DNA of 64,000 nucleotides, from positions 26,144,561 to 26,208,560 of the forward strand of contig NC_080564.1 of NCBI RefSeq assembly GCF_030253575.1. Reading direction: 5' to 3'. Made by a program: the position numbers and the translations under genes. Positions 1 through 9,595 of the stretch are shown here, piece after piece (position 1 is the stretch's first letter; the number at the start of each line of letters is the position of its first letter). This DNA is from Rhododendron vialii (taxonomy: Eukaryota; Streptophyta; Magnoliopsida; Ericales; Ericaceae). Below the pieces are notes generated by a model, which saw nothing but the letters and a program-made list of their open reading frames with translations, was not told where the DNA came from and searched no databases.

Positions 1-77
1 CACTAAAGAGTGTTGAGTGTTACCCAAATTAAAGGCACACAATGCGCCAGTACTTAGCACTAAAGTAGAACCAAAAA

Positions 78-312
78 ATGGAAAAAATTTCAGTATCGGG
101 TGGGTACCACGTGGTGTCCGCTCGGTGCATTCGAGCCGTTCATTGTGTTTTTAGACGGCTCAGACTTGGAGAGAGAAAAAGAAGAAAGAAAGTGTTGGGG
201 TGAGAGAGAGAGAGGGGGGGTTTCAATCCGAGCCATCCAAAAGTCTATTGGACGGTCCGGACGTGCCAAGCGGATACCACGTGGGTACCTGGGACCGAAA
301 AATTTCTCCAAA
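78..312. mobile_element. Foldback MITE, family A (copy 1)
   Basis: Short non-autonomous element with imperfect terminal inverted repeats. Both ends read GGGTACCACGTGG-like, one forward and one reversed, inside AAATTTTT-type borders. The interior has a GA-rich stretch and inverted GGACGGCTC-type segments. Related copies lie at about 4525-4760 and, inverted, at 19590-19835. There is no protein-coding evidence. Each terminus carries a CACGTG palindrome. The superfamily is not assigned because no clear target duplication was found. Confidence 0.6.
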
Positions 313-594
313 AAAATATTGTGACAAACTACTTTTTGAGAACTGGAAAATAGTACGTAATTAATAGAGGGGATTGATTTTCACACTCCTCTTTTATCAT
401 TTTTTTTTTTGTTTCTATTGATGTGAAATTACATGATTACCCTTGTCATGTGTGAATGAAAAAATGTGAGAAGGGTAATTTTGTATTTACATAAATAAAG
501 ACAAAAAGTGAAATGCACCTTGACAAAAAAGAAGTGTGAAATTCAATATCCAAACTAAAAGGTCATAGGCCAATTAATCCAGAGAAATCCTATT

Positions 595-803
595 TGCACC
601 GATCAAAATGTATATATACATTAAAAATAGAGTGTCTAGATCAAGCACTCTACACACATTGGATGCCGTTGATTCTCGCGTAGGGCCCCTCGGTTTTTTT
701 TTTTTTAAATTTTTGGACGGCTCGGATCGGCCGTCCGGTGGCCGGAGACAGCCGCGCGAGGCGGTCGGAAGCGTTTCCCTACATTTTGATCGGTGCAAAT
801 AGC
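595..803. mobile_element. Foldback MITE, family B (copy 1, one arm deleted)
   Basis: The ends are inverted copies of TTTGCACCGATCAAAATGTA. The right arm (CGGATCGGCCGTCCGGTGGCCGG) is present. Most of the left arm is missing, so this copy is a deletion derivative of the long hairpins at about 2795-3200 and 16968-17368. Open frames here are shadows of the repeat on both strands. Confidence 0.6.
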
Positions 804-1310
804 ACCAATCATCATTAATCCATCTTACGAATTTGTTAAATCCTAAAAAAATTTCAAGTTTTCTAAGGTTTGGTCCACCCGTGCTTTAAGCAGTGCAGGT
901 GCCGGCTGCTATGATGCGCAGCGACGTAGTTGGCTCTACCAACCCAATTCATTCAAGTCAAAACGATGTCATTTATAGAGGGACAACATTAGAGCCAAGT
1001 CATAATCCGGATGTGTCTATGAAAAATTAGTTCAATTCGATATGTATAAGTGTTCGATCTAATTTTTCATTTTTTCATTCAAATTTTGAATCCCAAAATC
1101 TGAAGTAAAACCTGCGTGCCCACGTGTCCATCGATATGCTATTGGTCAGTACCAATAGTAGGGTTCTGTGCTTGCTATGGCAATGTGTACAAGAACTAGG
1201 AATTATTAGAGTGAGGGAATCTGAATTTGGCCACTTGCACATAAGTTTGCAATAATGTCGCGGGAGAACACTCACTTTGCAACCACCGATCATACAGAGT
1301 CGCATAGATG
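804..1310. other. Intergenic, nothing recognised
   Basis: AT-rich sequence without a convincing exon on either strand. The minus-strand frame across 1075-1305 has no recognisable domain. Confidence 0.5.
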
Positions 1311-1762
1311 TAGGCCTGTCAATGGGCCGGATTCAATCCGGATCCGGATCCGATAAAACTCAAATCCGAAAGTGGTAATCCGGATCTGAATCCGAAAATC
1401 CGAATCCGATCCGGAAACTTTTTTTACTTCAAAAATTTTAGCAAAAAAAAAATATTTTTTTCAAAAAAATACAATTTTTTTTTTCAAAAAAAAATTATTT
1501 TACGAAAAAAAAAATTAAAAAATTAAAAAAATAAAATAAAAATAAAAATACAACTTCTTAAACTTTTTTTTTTTCAAAATAAAAATTTTACTATTTTTTT
1601 TAAAAAAAATAAAGTTCGGATTCGGATTGATAACGGATTTAATCCGATCTGATCCGGATCCGTATTGAATTACCGGATTCGGATTATCGAATCGATGTTA
1701 TCGGATTCGGATCCGGATTGGATCGGATTTTTCGGATCAGATTCGGTCTATTGACAGGCTTA
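1311..1762. mobile_element. hAT-type MITE with 8-bp target duplication
   Basis: The 452-bp element is bounded by TAGGCCTGTCAATGGGCC and its inverted counterpart (TCTATTGACAGGCTTA). Directly outside lies a perfect 8-bp direct repeat, CATAGATG (1303-1310 and 1763-1770), the target-site length expected of hAT transposons. Subterminal regions are packed with GGATTCGGAT/ATCCGGATCC-like repeats in opposite orientation around a poly-A/T core. No transposase is encoded, so it is non-autonomous. Confidence 0.85.
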
Positions 1763-1849
1763 CATAGATGGATGTGTTGTTGGTGTTGTGTCTATAGCAT
1801 TATCGCACATGTTGACTTGTATGCTAATAAACAGAAAAATAAGAGAAAT

Positions 1850-1987
1850 GCTAGGTGCAAAAAAAATGGGTAAAGAAAATATTCTTAAAGTGTACATGAA
1901 CGGCTCAGATGCACTGCACAGTGAATTCAAGCTGTTCATGTACGCTTTAAGGATGTTTTCTTTGCTAATTTTCTTGGTCCCTAGCAC
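1850..1987. repeat. Small foldback element
   Basis: The segment from GCTAGGTGCAAAAAAAATGG through TTAAAGTGTACATGAACGGC is mirrored, with mismatches, by the segment ending CCTAGCAC, giving two arms of about 55 bp around a short loop. It is a MITE-like hairpin with no coding potential. Confidence 0.6.
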
Positions 1988-2559
1988 TCCTTGAAAAATA
2001 AAAGCAAAGCATGTTGGCTTTCAAATTCAAACACAAAATCCTAAATAGAACAGCTCATCCATTTTGGGCTGGAGCACATGTTGGAATTACTGGAGTACTC
2101 TAAAGATTCTTTACTCACTTTTGTCCGGTCCGATCTCCCTGGTTAAGAACAACACGGGTGTGTACAAACCTCTTTTATGTCCAGTTTTGAGTCTCAAAAA
2201 ATTATCGGAATCGTTCATTTTGTTTAAAATATTTTGTTTACGGCTCCTATGAAAAAATAAGCTCAATCTAATATCGGTTAAGGCACCTACACAACGTTCA
2301 ATTTTGTCCCAGAATTCAAGCCTGAATTCTAGAGCAAAGTTTAGATGTTTCATAAACGTTTTTTTCTATATCGGACTGAGCATATTTTTTGCAAGAACCA
2401 TAAATAAAATATTTTTTAAAAAATAAGCAATTTCGATCATTTTTTTTAAACCCAAAATGGGCCAAAAAATGGATTTGTACCCACTGGAATCTGTACCATT
2501 AGACTTTCTGGTTAAGAAATCAGTCCAAATACTGTAGTTGATGTCTGTACCCAAGTATT
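1988..2559. other. Intergenic, nothing recognised
   Basis: AT-rich sequence. Overlapping short frames on both strands around 2064-2554 show no domain, splice structure or composition bias of coding DNA. Confidence 0.5.
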
Positions 2560-2690
2560 AGTCTGGTTGGTTGGTAACTCTGCTCCACACGCAATTGATC
2601 AGGGTTCAATGATTGGACTCAAACTGTGCAAAATCCCTAATCTCGGCGTAGATGACCTGCACTTCTACCGAACCTAGGAGGAGATTAGTC
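2560..2690 (+). repeat. Possible tRNA-derived SINE head
   Basis: A box-A-like TCTGGTTGGTTGGTAACT is followed about 45 bp later by a box-B-like AGGGTTCAATGATTGG, the spacing of an internal Pol III promoter in tRNA-derived SINEs. No poly-A tail or target duplication was identified, so this is a weak call. Confidence 0.3.
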
Positions 2691-2794
2691 AAGACACGCG
2701 TACACTAATCCGATACGGAAAAAAGAAAAAGAAATGTTGATGTCTCTCACAAGTCTCATCAACACTTCTGGTAGGATCAGTGGGGCCAGATCTG

Positions 2795-3201
2795 GGAAGA
2801 AAGAGTAAGGCTACAGTTCCCGACCGGAAACTCCCGACCGAAATCCCGACACCGCGCCGGGCCCACTCCGGCCACCGGACGGCTGATCGAAGCCAACCAA
2901 AAATTCTAAAAACAAAAACCGATTGGGTCTGCTCAAGAATCAACGGCATCCGATGTGTGTAGGTGGCCGATCCAAACACTCCATTTTTTTGTATACACAC
3001 AATACAAAAAAATAGAGTGTTTGGATCGGCCATCTACACACATCGGATGCCATTGATTCTCGCGTAGACCCACTCGGGTTTTTTTTTTAGAATTTTTGGT
3101 CGGCTTTGATTAGCCGTCCGGTGGCCGGAGTGGGCCCGGTGCGGCGTCGGAATTTCGGTCGGGAGTTTCCCGTCGGGAAGCTCAGACTTTCTGGGGAAGA
3201 A
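2795..3201. mobile_element. Foldback MITE, family B (copy 2, long hairpin)
   Basis: Two arms of roughly 190-200 bp are inverted copies of each other around a centre near 2998-3001. They share ATCGGATGCCGTTGATTCTCG-like, GGCTGATC/GATTAGCC and GTCGGGAGTTTCC-like blocks. A transcript through it would fold into a long hairpin. Short frames on both strands are a by-product of the palindrome. Confidence 0.7.
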
Positions 3202-3384
3202 ATGGTAATGGGTCCATTGGCTTGATTATTATTATACACATTATGTATGGATGTGTGTACGAATGTATATCACCCTATATATGAATTTCTAAACATTGAC
3301 TTTATAGATATCATATTTTTACAGGTATGACATTAAACAAATTAATTTTAAGTTTCCTCCTAAAAGAAAAGGCAATACATCATA

Positions 3385-3644
3385 ATATTTCATCTGTCCC
3401 AAAATGTTGTGTTTGTTTCCTTTCTTTATTTTTTTTGTCATTCGTTAAATCTAATTTACTCTACCCTAGGGGATTTGAAAAGGGCAATGGGTGCCTGTTT
3501 CTTTGTTTGGATGTGTCAAATATGAATCTTGTTTTCAATTAATTTTTTTAAACAAAGATTTTGAAATCGAAAAAAATATTATAGATAATTTTTTGTGAGG
3601 TTTCAAAAAGAAACAGACACAACAAATTGGGACGGAGGAAGTAT
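3385..3644. mobile_element. Stowaway-like MITE (diverged)
   Basis: The left end TCTGTCCCAAAATGTTGTGT is mirrored by the right end ACACAACAAATTGGGACGGA, and the outer sequence GGACGGAGGAAGTA is the usual border of Tc1/Mariner-type Stowaway MITEs, which insert at TA. The arms are interrupted by AT-rich filler. Confidence 0.6.
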
Positions 3645-4524
3645 ATGTTAAGGGGGATTTCAACGAAGTACTTATTTTAAATCTTTTCTGTATTTTGTTT
3701 CTTCAATTGGTAGGAAAATTAGGAGATCCAATCTCTAACTTTTCTATTAGGATCAATTTTTTGTCATAATTTGTCTTGCAAACAATACAAGATTTTGCAA
3801 AAATCTTAATTTTGCACTTGCCTTCCTAAACAATTAGATAATTATGACTTTGACTTTAATCGAAATTTAATACATCAAATAAAACACATAAATAAAATTT
3901 CCTTTACTCCATTTCAATTATATTTTTGTTGTGCTAATTTCAAGACAAGTGAACGAAAGTAGTTCTCTTTTGTTTTTTGAAAACTACTATTATATGTTAA
4001 CATAGCCTATTATTTAAAGTTTTAGGTCAATTCTATAACAATATTCGGACACGCACCGTACACTTCTGATTAAAAAATAACAATTTAAAGTCGCAATTGT
4101 CCCTCTTTTTACCCTTTGAAGCGACTCTTATAAAACTAAAAATTAAAAATAATTAGGACACTATATTTATTTTTCGATCCAAATGACTCTAAATTAAACG
4201 CAAAAGCTTCAATATTTTATATTTGTCAGGGTTCAATTTTTGATTCGATCACATGGCCAGAGTGTTTACTGTTTAGACTTGGCCATATAATATAATTAAC
4301 TTATATGTTACTGTATTATTTTAATTTGCAAGGATAATATATTTATTTTTTGGACAATTGTGTTTGTTCTTTTTTGTGAGTGAGTATTTCTTTTACTCTT
4401 CCTCTGATAGCGACTGCTTTGGGAATTGATTCCAATTTTTTATCCTCTCTCCCAACCTTCTTGTGTTCTACACCTGTCCAAATCCTTTTCTCCTAAATAC
4501 CGAATTACCCCTCCACCCACGAAA
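3645..4524. other. Intergenic, AT-rich, nothing recognised
   Basis: Very AT-rich DNA without long frames, RNA-like structures or repeats that could be placed in a family. Confidence 0.5.
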
Positions 4525-4760
4525 TTTTTCAATGCCAGGTGCGTACCACGTGGTGTCCACTCGGAGCATCCGAGCCTTCCATTACGTTTTTAGACGGCTC
4601 GAATTTGAAGAGAAAAAGAAAGAGAAAGAGAGAGAGAGAGTGTTGAGGTGGGAGGAGATAGAGAGTTTCAATCCGAACTATCCAAAAGTACGTTGGACGG
4701 CCCGGATTTACGGAGCGGGTACTACACGTCGGATATACCCACCCAGCACTAAAAAATTTC
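4525..4760. mobile_element. Foldback MITE, family A (copy 2)
   Basis: Same architecture as the copy at 78-312. The left side has GTACCACGTGGTGTCCACTC, then GACGGCTCGAATTTGAAGAG, a GA-rich interior, TTGGACGGCCCGGATT, and a right terminus with a decayed CACGT block. The open frame across 4463-4852 is spurious. Confidence 0.6.
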
Positions 4761-4980
4761 TCACCCATTTTTTATATCCACACTCACTTTTTTATTTTTT
4801 AGTGTTGAAATTATATGTATTTTTTTGCTCTAAAAAAAAAAAGAAAGAGTAGTGGATATAAATAAAAAAAAGTGTGTGAAAATCAATTCTCTTTACACCT
4901 CTTTTAAAATTACTATTCAATTGAAAGAGGGAAATTTGTGACCGCACTCCAACAAAATATAGAAAAACTTTTACATGTTA

Positions 4981-5195
4981 CTCTCTTTATCCCTAAATAA
5001 GTGTCCGACAAACAAAACTAAGCCTTCAAAAAGATGCATTTGTTTCATTAAAAAAATTTTTTTTTTTTCACAAATCAATAAATAACAATGAGTTCTATTA
5101 GATTGTGAAAAAAAATTAATTTTTTTAATAAAAAATATGTATTTTTTGTAAAGCCTAATTTTACGCGCCGAACACTTATTTAGGGACGAAGGGAG
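4981..5195. mobile_element. Stowaway MITE with TA target duplication
   Basis: The ends CTCTCTTTATCCCTAAATAA and TTATTTAGGGACGAAGGGAG form terminal inverted repeats extending through GTGTCCG/CGAACAC. TA flanks both sides (4979-4980 and 5196-5197). This is the canonical plant Stowaway layout of about 215 bp; no coding capacity. Confidence 0.8.
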
Positions 5196-5298
5196 TATTA
5201 TTTATTTATTTATCATCAACTACTCTTTTGATCAATACCATCACCTACTCATTTACTCAATAGCCATGTTATCGCTATTTTCTGATTTTACACATTTC

Positions 5299-5720
<422 letters not shown>

Positions 5721-5885
5721 TGAAAATGACTATATATATATATATATAAGAAAATTTTAACATCAGCCCAATGGACTGACAATAGTGATTGTGTAAATGT
5801 GTATTAAATGATATAAAAAATACACAGAAATACGTGTTTTCCTTGTCTTCTAGTGGGCTTATCGTCAGCTCAGTGGGCTGACAAT

Positions 5886-5891
5886 AGCAAG

Positions 5892-5927
<36 letters not shown>

Positions 5928-5962
5928 GCACGCACACACGCACACACGCACACACACATACA
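5886..5962. repeat. Microsatellite (AT)n(CACG/CACA)n
   Basis: An AT dinucleotide run is followed by CACGCA/CACACG repeats. A direct-repeat pair containing TGGGCTGACAATAG-like sequence lies just upstream (about 5763-5888). Confidence 0.85.
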
Positions 5963-5967
5963 CATAG

Positions 5968-6293
5968 TCCGGATCTAACGAGGGATCCCGCACGGCCTTA
6001 CCATGCAGGACTCCCCTTTTCCGAGCAAATTGCGACGATCCGAACCGCTCAAAGTGATCAGAACGTGATTTTAAGGGTACTCGCTAGAAATTAACAAAAA
6101 AAATGATCGGGAAGAACTTGATCCGAACAGTTTTTTATTGAACGGTTCAGTAAAAAACTGCTCGGATCAAGCCCTTTCCGATCCTTTTTTTGCTGATTTC
6201 TCACGGGTACCCTTAAAATCACGTTTTGATCACTTTGAGCGGCTCAGATTGTTGCAATTCGCTCGGGAAAGGGGAGTCATCCCTCATTAGATA
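5968..6293. mobile_element. Foldback MITE, family C (copy 2)
   Basis: A near-complete hairpin. TCTAACGAGGGATCCCGCAC at the left is mirrored by the decayed ATCCCTCATTAGATA at the right. The inner arms GATCCGAACCGCTCAAAGTG / CACTTTGAGCGGCTCAGATT and TTTTTTATTGAACGGTTCAG around the centre (about 6140) are clearly inverted. Confidence 0.7.
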
Positions 6294-6331
6294 TATTCTG
6301 TATGTGTATATATATACACACACACACACAC

Positions 6332-8204
6332 ACTAGTGCTTACCCGTACCTACGGCACTACGCACTTCGGTTGGAATTGTCTGTATCTACGGCACTTGCT
6401 AGCTAATGGCTCAAACATTAGTGTGAAGTATGTGATCCTCTTCTTAGTGACACGAAAATTTAAGAGTGACAACATATGCAGAAATCAATTCAATCTCAAT
6501 CTGAAGAATTTATTCAGCCCTTGCATTATTGAATACTCCACAATCAATCTCAATAATTTTTGTATCATTCAGCCAAAAATAAATAAACTAAGTCGAACTC
6601 ATGTGTGCTAAAATTTGATTGCAATATAAGATGCAAAATCACATGTCTTAGGCCATCTAACATAACTTCTTTCTTAAGATAGGAAACCTATGTAAATCAA
6701 TATAGTGTACTTTAAGGAAATGAGAAACTGAAGTTTGTATTCTTTGTAATTTAATCCCAATAATTTACCCATCTTTACCATAAAAATCAAATTAGGTTTC
6801 CTTCATTTTGAAAAAAAAAAAGGTTTTCCTTTATCTCCACCATTCGTGTCTCAATCAATAGGCTCAGTATAATTGTTTTTCATTATTGAATAGTTAGCCC
6901 CATGATTTTAAGCCTCAAGATTGCACACTATTTACAAAACATGCCATTAGCTTGTATGTGAAGGGTAGAAAAATCTAGACCATTGGATTTGTTTGTATAA
7001 GTAGATAAAATGAGAAATCTAAACTGTTGAAAGAGAATATTCTTTAGGAATATTCCTAAAGACCCTTCTGTTTTATAAAAAACATGCCATTAGCTTGTAT
7101 GTGAAGGGTAGAAAAATCTAGACCATTGGATTTGTTTGTATAAGTAGATAAAATGAGAAATCTAAACCGTTGAAAGAGAATATTCTTTAGGAATATTTCT
7201 AAAGACGCTCCTGTTTTATAAGATAGATCTATATAATAAAATAGAAGGGTACTAAGGAATATTCCTAAAGAATATTCATTTTCAATGGTTCAGATTTCTC
7301 CCTCACACAAGTTTTATATACCCATACAAACAAATCCAACGGTCCATATACCAATAGCATCTTCGTAAATAACTTACATTGTTTGGACAAATTACAACTT
7401 TTCACAATAAGCTGACATCGCATTAATGAAGCCATATCAAGCGGCAGATTTTCAGATTAAAAAAAAAATGGTAGATTTTTTTTCCGCTCCAAACAGCAGA
7501 TTGACACCCACTACGATTCACTCTGGTTCTTCATCTCGGTAACTTAATTCATTGTTCTCTCAGCATTGTGGTTGATTTGGGTTTTTTTTTTTTAACTGTA
7601 TTTTAGGGTTTTGTTGATTTGGTTTCGTTTGGTTGGATCGTAATTGCAAGGAGGGAGTTGGTTGGTTGATCGGGGCAAGACTCATTTATTACTTGCAGTA
7701 TACAATCCCACCAGGCAAGAAATTTTTTTCCCACTGGCCAACCAAGAAACAATGATTATTGTGTTCCATTGGCCAAAACTTTTTTTTGATATTCAATCCC
7801 ATATATTCAGCTTATTGTGTTCTTTTGTCATAATCATCCTGAATTGTTGTCCCTTTATGATCTTTTTTTAAACTTTATTATTTATATACCTTCAACACAC
7901 GTGTAGACATACTCTCCTCCATAAGGTAGGCGGTAAGGTTCGAAACGGGTTAAATTGTTAAACGGTATTAGAAAATTTTTTACCTGGTATTTACTGGAAT
8001 TCCATAAGCAAATTGATAGTTTTTTATAGCTAACTTAAATGTATAGTTGCGGGAGTGCCATAAGCATGGGTAATTCTCTTTTGTGCCACTAAGAAAATGA
8101 TCACATACTACACACTAATGTTCGAGTCATTAGCTAGCAAGTACCGTAGGCACAGACAATTTCAACAGAAGTGTGTAGTTCCGTAGGCACGGGCAAGCAC
8201 TAGT
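6332..8204. mobile_element. Non-autonomous DNA element with ~115-bp terminal inverted repeats
   Basis: The left end from ACTAGTGCTTACCCGTACCT through GGCACTTGCTAGCTAATGGC to about 6450 is matched in reverse complement by about 8085-8204, which ends GGCACGGGCAAGCACTAGT. Identity over about 115 bp is high. The interior (about 1.6 kb) has no transposase; its longest frame (7644-7871) has no recognised domain. Long inverted repeats without coding capacity fit a Mutator-like derivative, but the target duplication is obscured by an AC microsatellite on the left, so the superfamily is open. Confidence 0.65.
6936..7221. repeat. Tandem duplication of ~143 bp
   Basis: Two adjacent copies of a block starting at AACATGCCATTAGCTTGTAT and ending TGTTTTATAAA differ at only a few positions. 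Both lie inside the long-TIR element at 6332-8204. Confidence 0.9.
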
Positions 8205-9140
8205 ATATAAATATCAAAAAAATCACTTTGTTTCTTTCGAAACCTATTTTACTTAAATACATTTCGAGAAAAAAAAAATATAGAATTGAATTGCCACTTG
8301 TTTCACATAAGAGCTTCTAATACTTAGCTCACCCAAAATCAAATTTGCAAAATTACTTTCAATTGGATTCTACGTATATAATCTGATACGGAGTAGTAGA
8401 AAAGAAAAGAAAAGAAAAACTACGGGTATACTTCCAAGTTTCCAACCATCATCTTGGAGCAATGCTCCACACCTCTCACAATATCTCACATGTCCATTTG
8501 TCTCATAAAATACCAACATAAAAATTGACGGTGTTGTAATTTTCACGCATCGTAACACGCTTAAAATGCCCACATGATCTTGTTCCATGAACCTTTCATA
8601 ATTTCTCTATCTTCTCATACTAAGCATACTCAAAATTCAAGGTGAGTTTCCCCTATTACTAAATTCATGTATTCAAGATTAGTCATTTTCTCACATACAT
8701 TAATTCAAATACTACTATTTAGTAGAAACAACTTCAGTATTGTCATAAAAAACTTAGGGCTAATTTGGCTTTAAAAGTAGAATAGTAATTTATTTTGTCT
8801 TTATTTAAAAAAATTGAGTTCTGATCATAATTTTTTATTTTTCTGATTTTTCTTGACGAGACGAATTAATAAGTTACAAAATTTTGACACAAAACAAATA
8901 AATGCAAAAAAAATTGAATAAAGACCAAAAAAATAATCCAAACTTACCCTTAGTAATCCACTTGACTTAAGTAATCCAAACTTACCCTTAGTAAAAAAAA
9001 ACTCTGACCAGTTTCGAAGGAAGGGCATTATAGTAATTGGGGAGGGAAATCCCCGGTGACATGACCGACAGTAACCCATCCGCTGGAGTAGTGGGAGTGC
9101 TTTTATTCACGACCCCTCCTTCAATGTTCCCTTCACTCCA
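8205..9140. other. Upstream region of the HD-Zip gene, no gene seen
   Basis: AT-rich DNA with no convincing exon. AAACTTACCCTTAGTAA occurs twice (about 8939-8955 and 8978-8994). The region probably holds the promoter of the HD-Zip gene, but no single TATA box stands out. Confidence 0.4.
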
Positions 9141-9141
9141 C

Positions 9142-9164
9142 TTTCAAACCATACATACAGCAAG

Positions 9165-9202
<38 letters not shown>

Positions 9203-9265
9203 GCTACCAGAGACTTCCAAACCATACATACAGCAAACCCTCTCAGACTCTCTCTCTCTCACGCC

Positions 9266-9296
<31 letters not shown>

Positions 9297-9297
9297 C
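9142..9297 (+). repeat. CT microsatellites in the HD-Zip leader, with a small duplication
   Basis: Two CT runs (about 9167-9198 and 9271-9297) follow duplicated CAAACCATACATACAGCAA units at about 9145 and 9218. CT-rich tracts are common in plant 5' leaders and core promoters. This marks the probable start of transcription of the HD-Zip gene, though no start site can be fixed. Confidence 0.6.
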
Positions 9298-9355
9298 CCC
9301 CTTCTTCTCCTTCTTCAGTTCTTCTTCTTGTGATTGTGAGGTGGGAAGGTGCGCG

Positions 9356-9442
9356 ATGATGGATGTGAGCAGCAGCCGGTGTTCCCATACTTCCCACATC
9401 ACCGAAATCATCATCACCAGCTTCTTCCGTCACAAGCTTTGA
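9356..9442 (+). CDS. Upstream ORF (28 codons) in the leader of the HD-Zip gene
   Basis: A short ORF opens with two consecutive ATG codons and ends in TGA, 153 bp before the main ATG at 9596. Its C-terminal half is His/Thr/Ile-rich (THSHIT-like, then EIIITSFFR, residues 11-26), unlike the CT-repeat surroundings. The Arabidopsis homologue AtHB1 is known to be translationally repressed by a conserved peptide uORF (CPuORF33), so a regulatory role is plausible here. The homology of the two peptides was not tested. A second tiny uORF of four codons starts at about 9534. The transcript start is not known, so inclusion in the mRNA is an inference. Confidence 0.5.
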   Translation: MMDVSSSRCSHTSHITEIIITSFFRHKL

Positions 9443-9595
9443 ATTACCCCCAAATCCCACACACAAGAAAACAACAATCACTATACTATATCGGGGTGAA
9501 AATCAGGGCTTCTGATATTCACATACTCTACTTATGCCAGCTTGAAAAGAAAGAAAGAAAAAAACCCAAATCCTTTTTTTGGGCAAATCCAAGCT

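Noticed and set aside
9107..9481. 124-codon minus-strand frame opposite the HD-Zip leader
   Set aside because: Low-complexity Arg/Glu repeats produced by the CT microsatellite.
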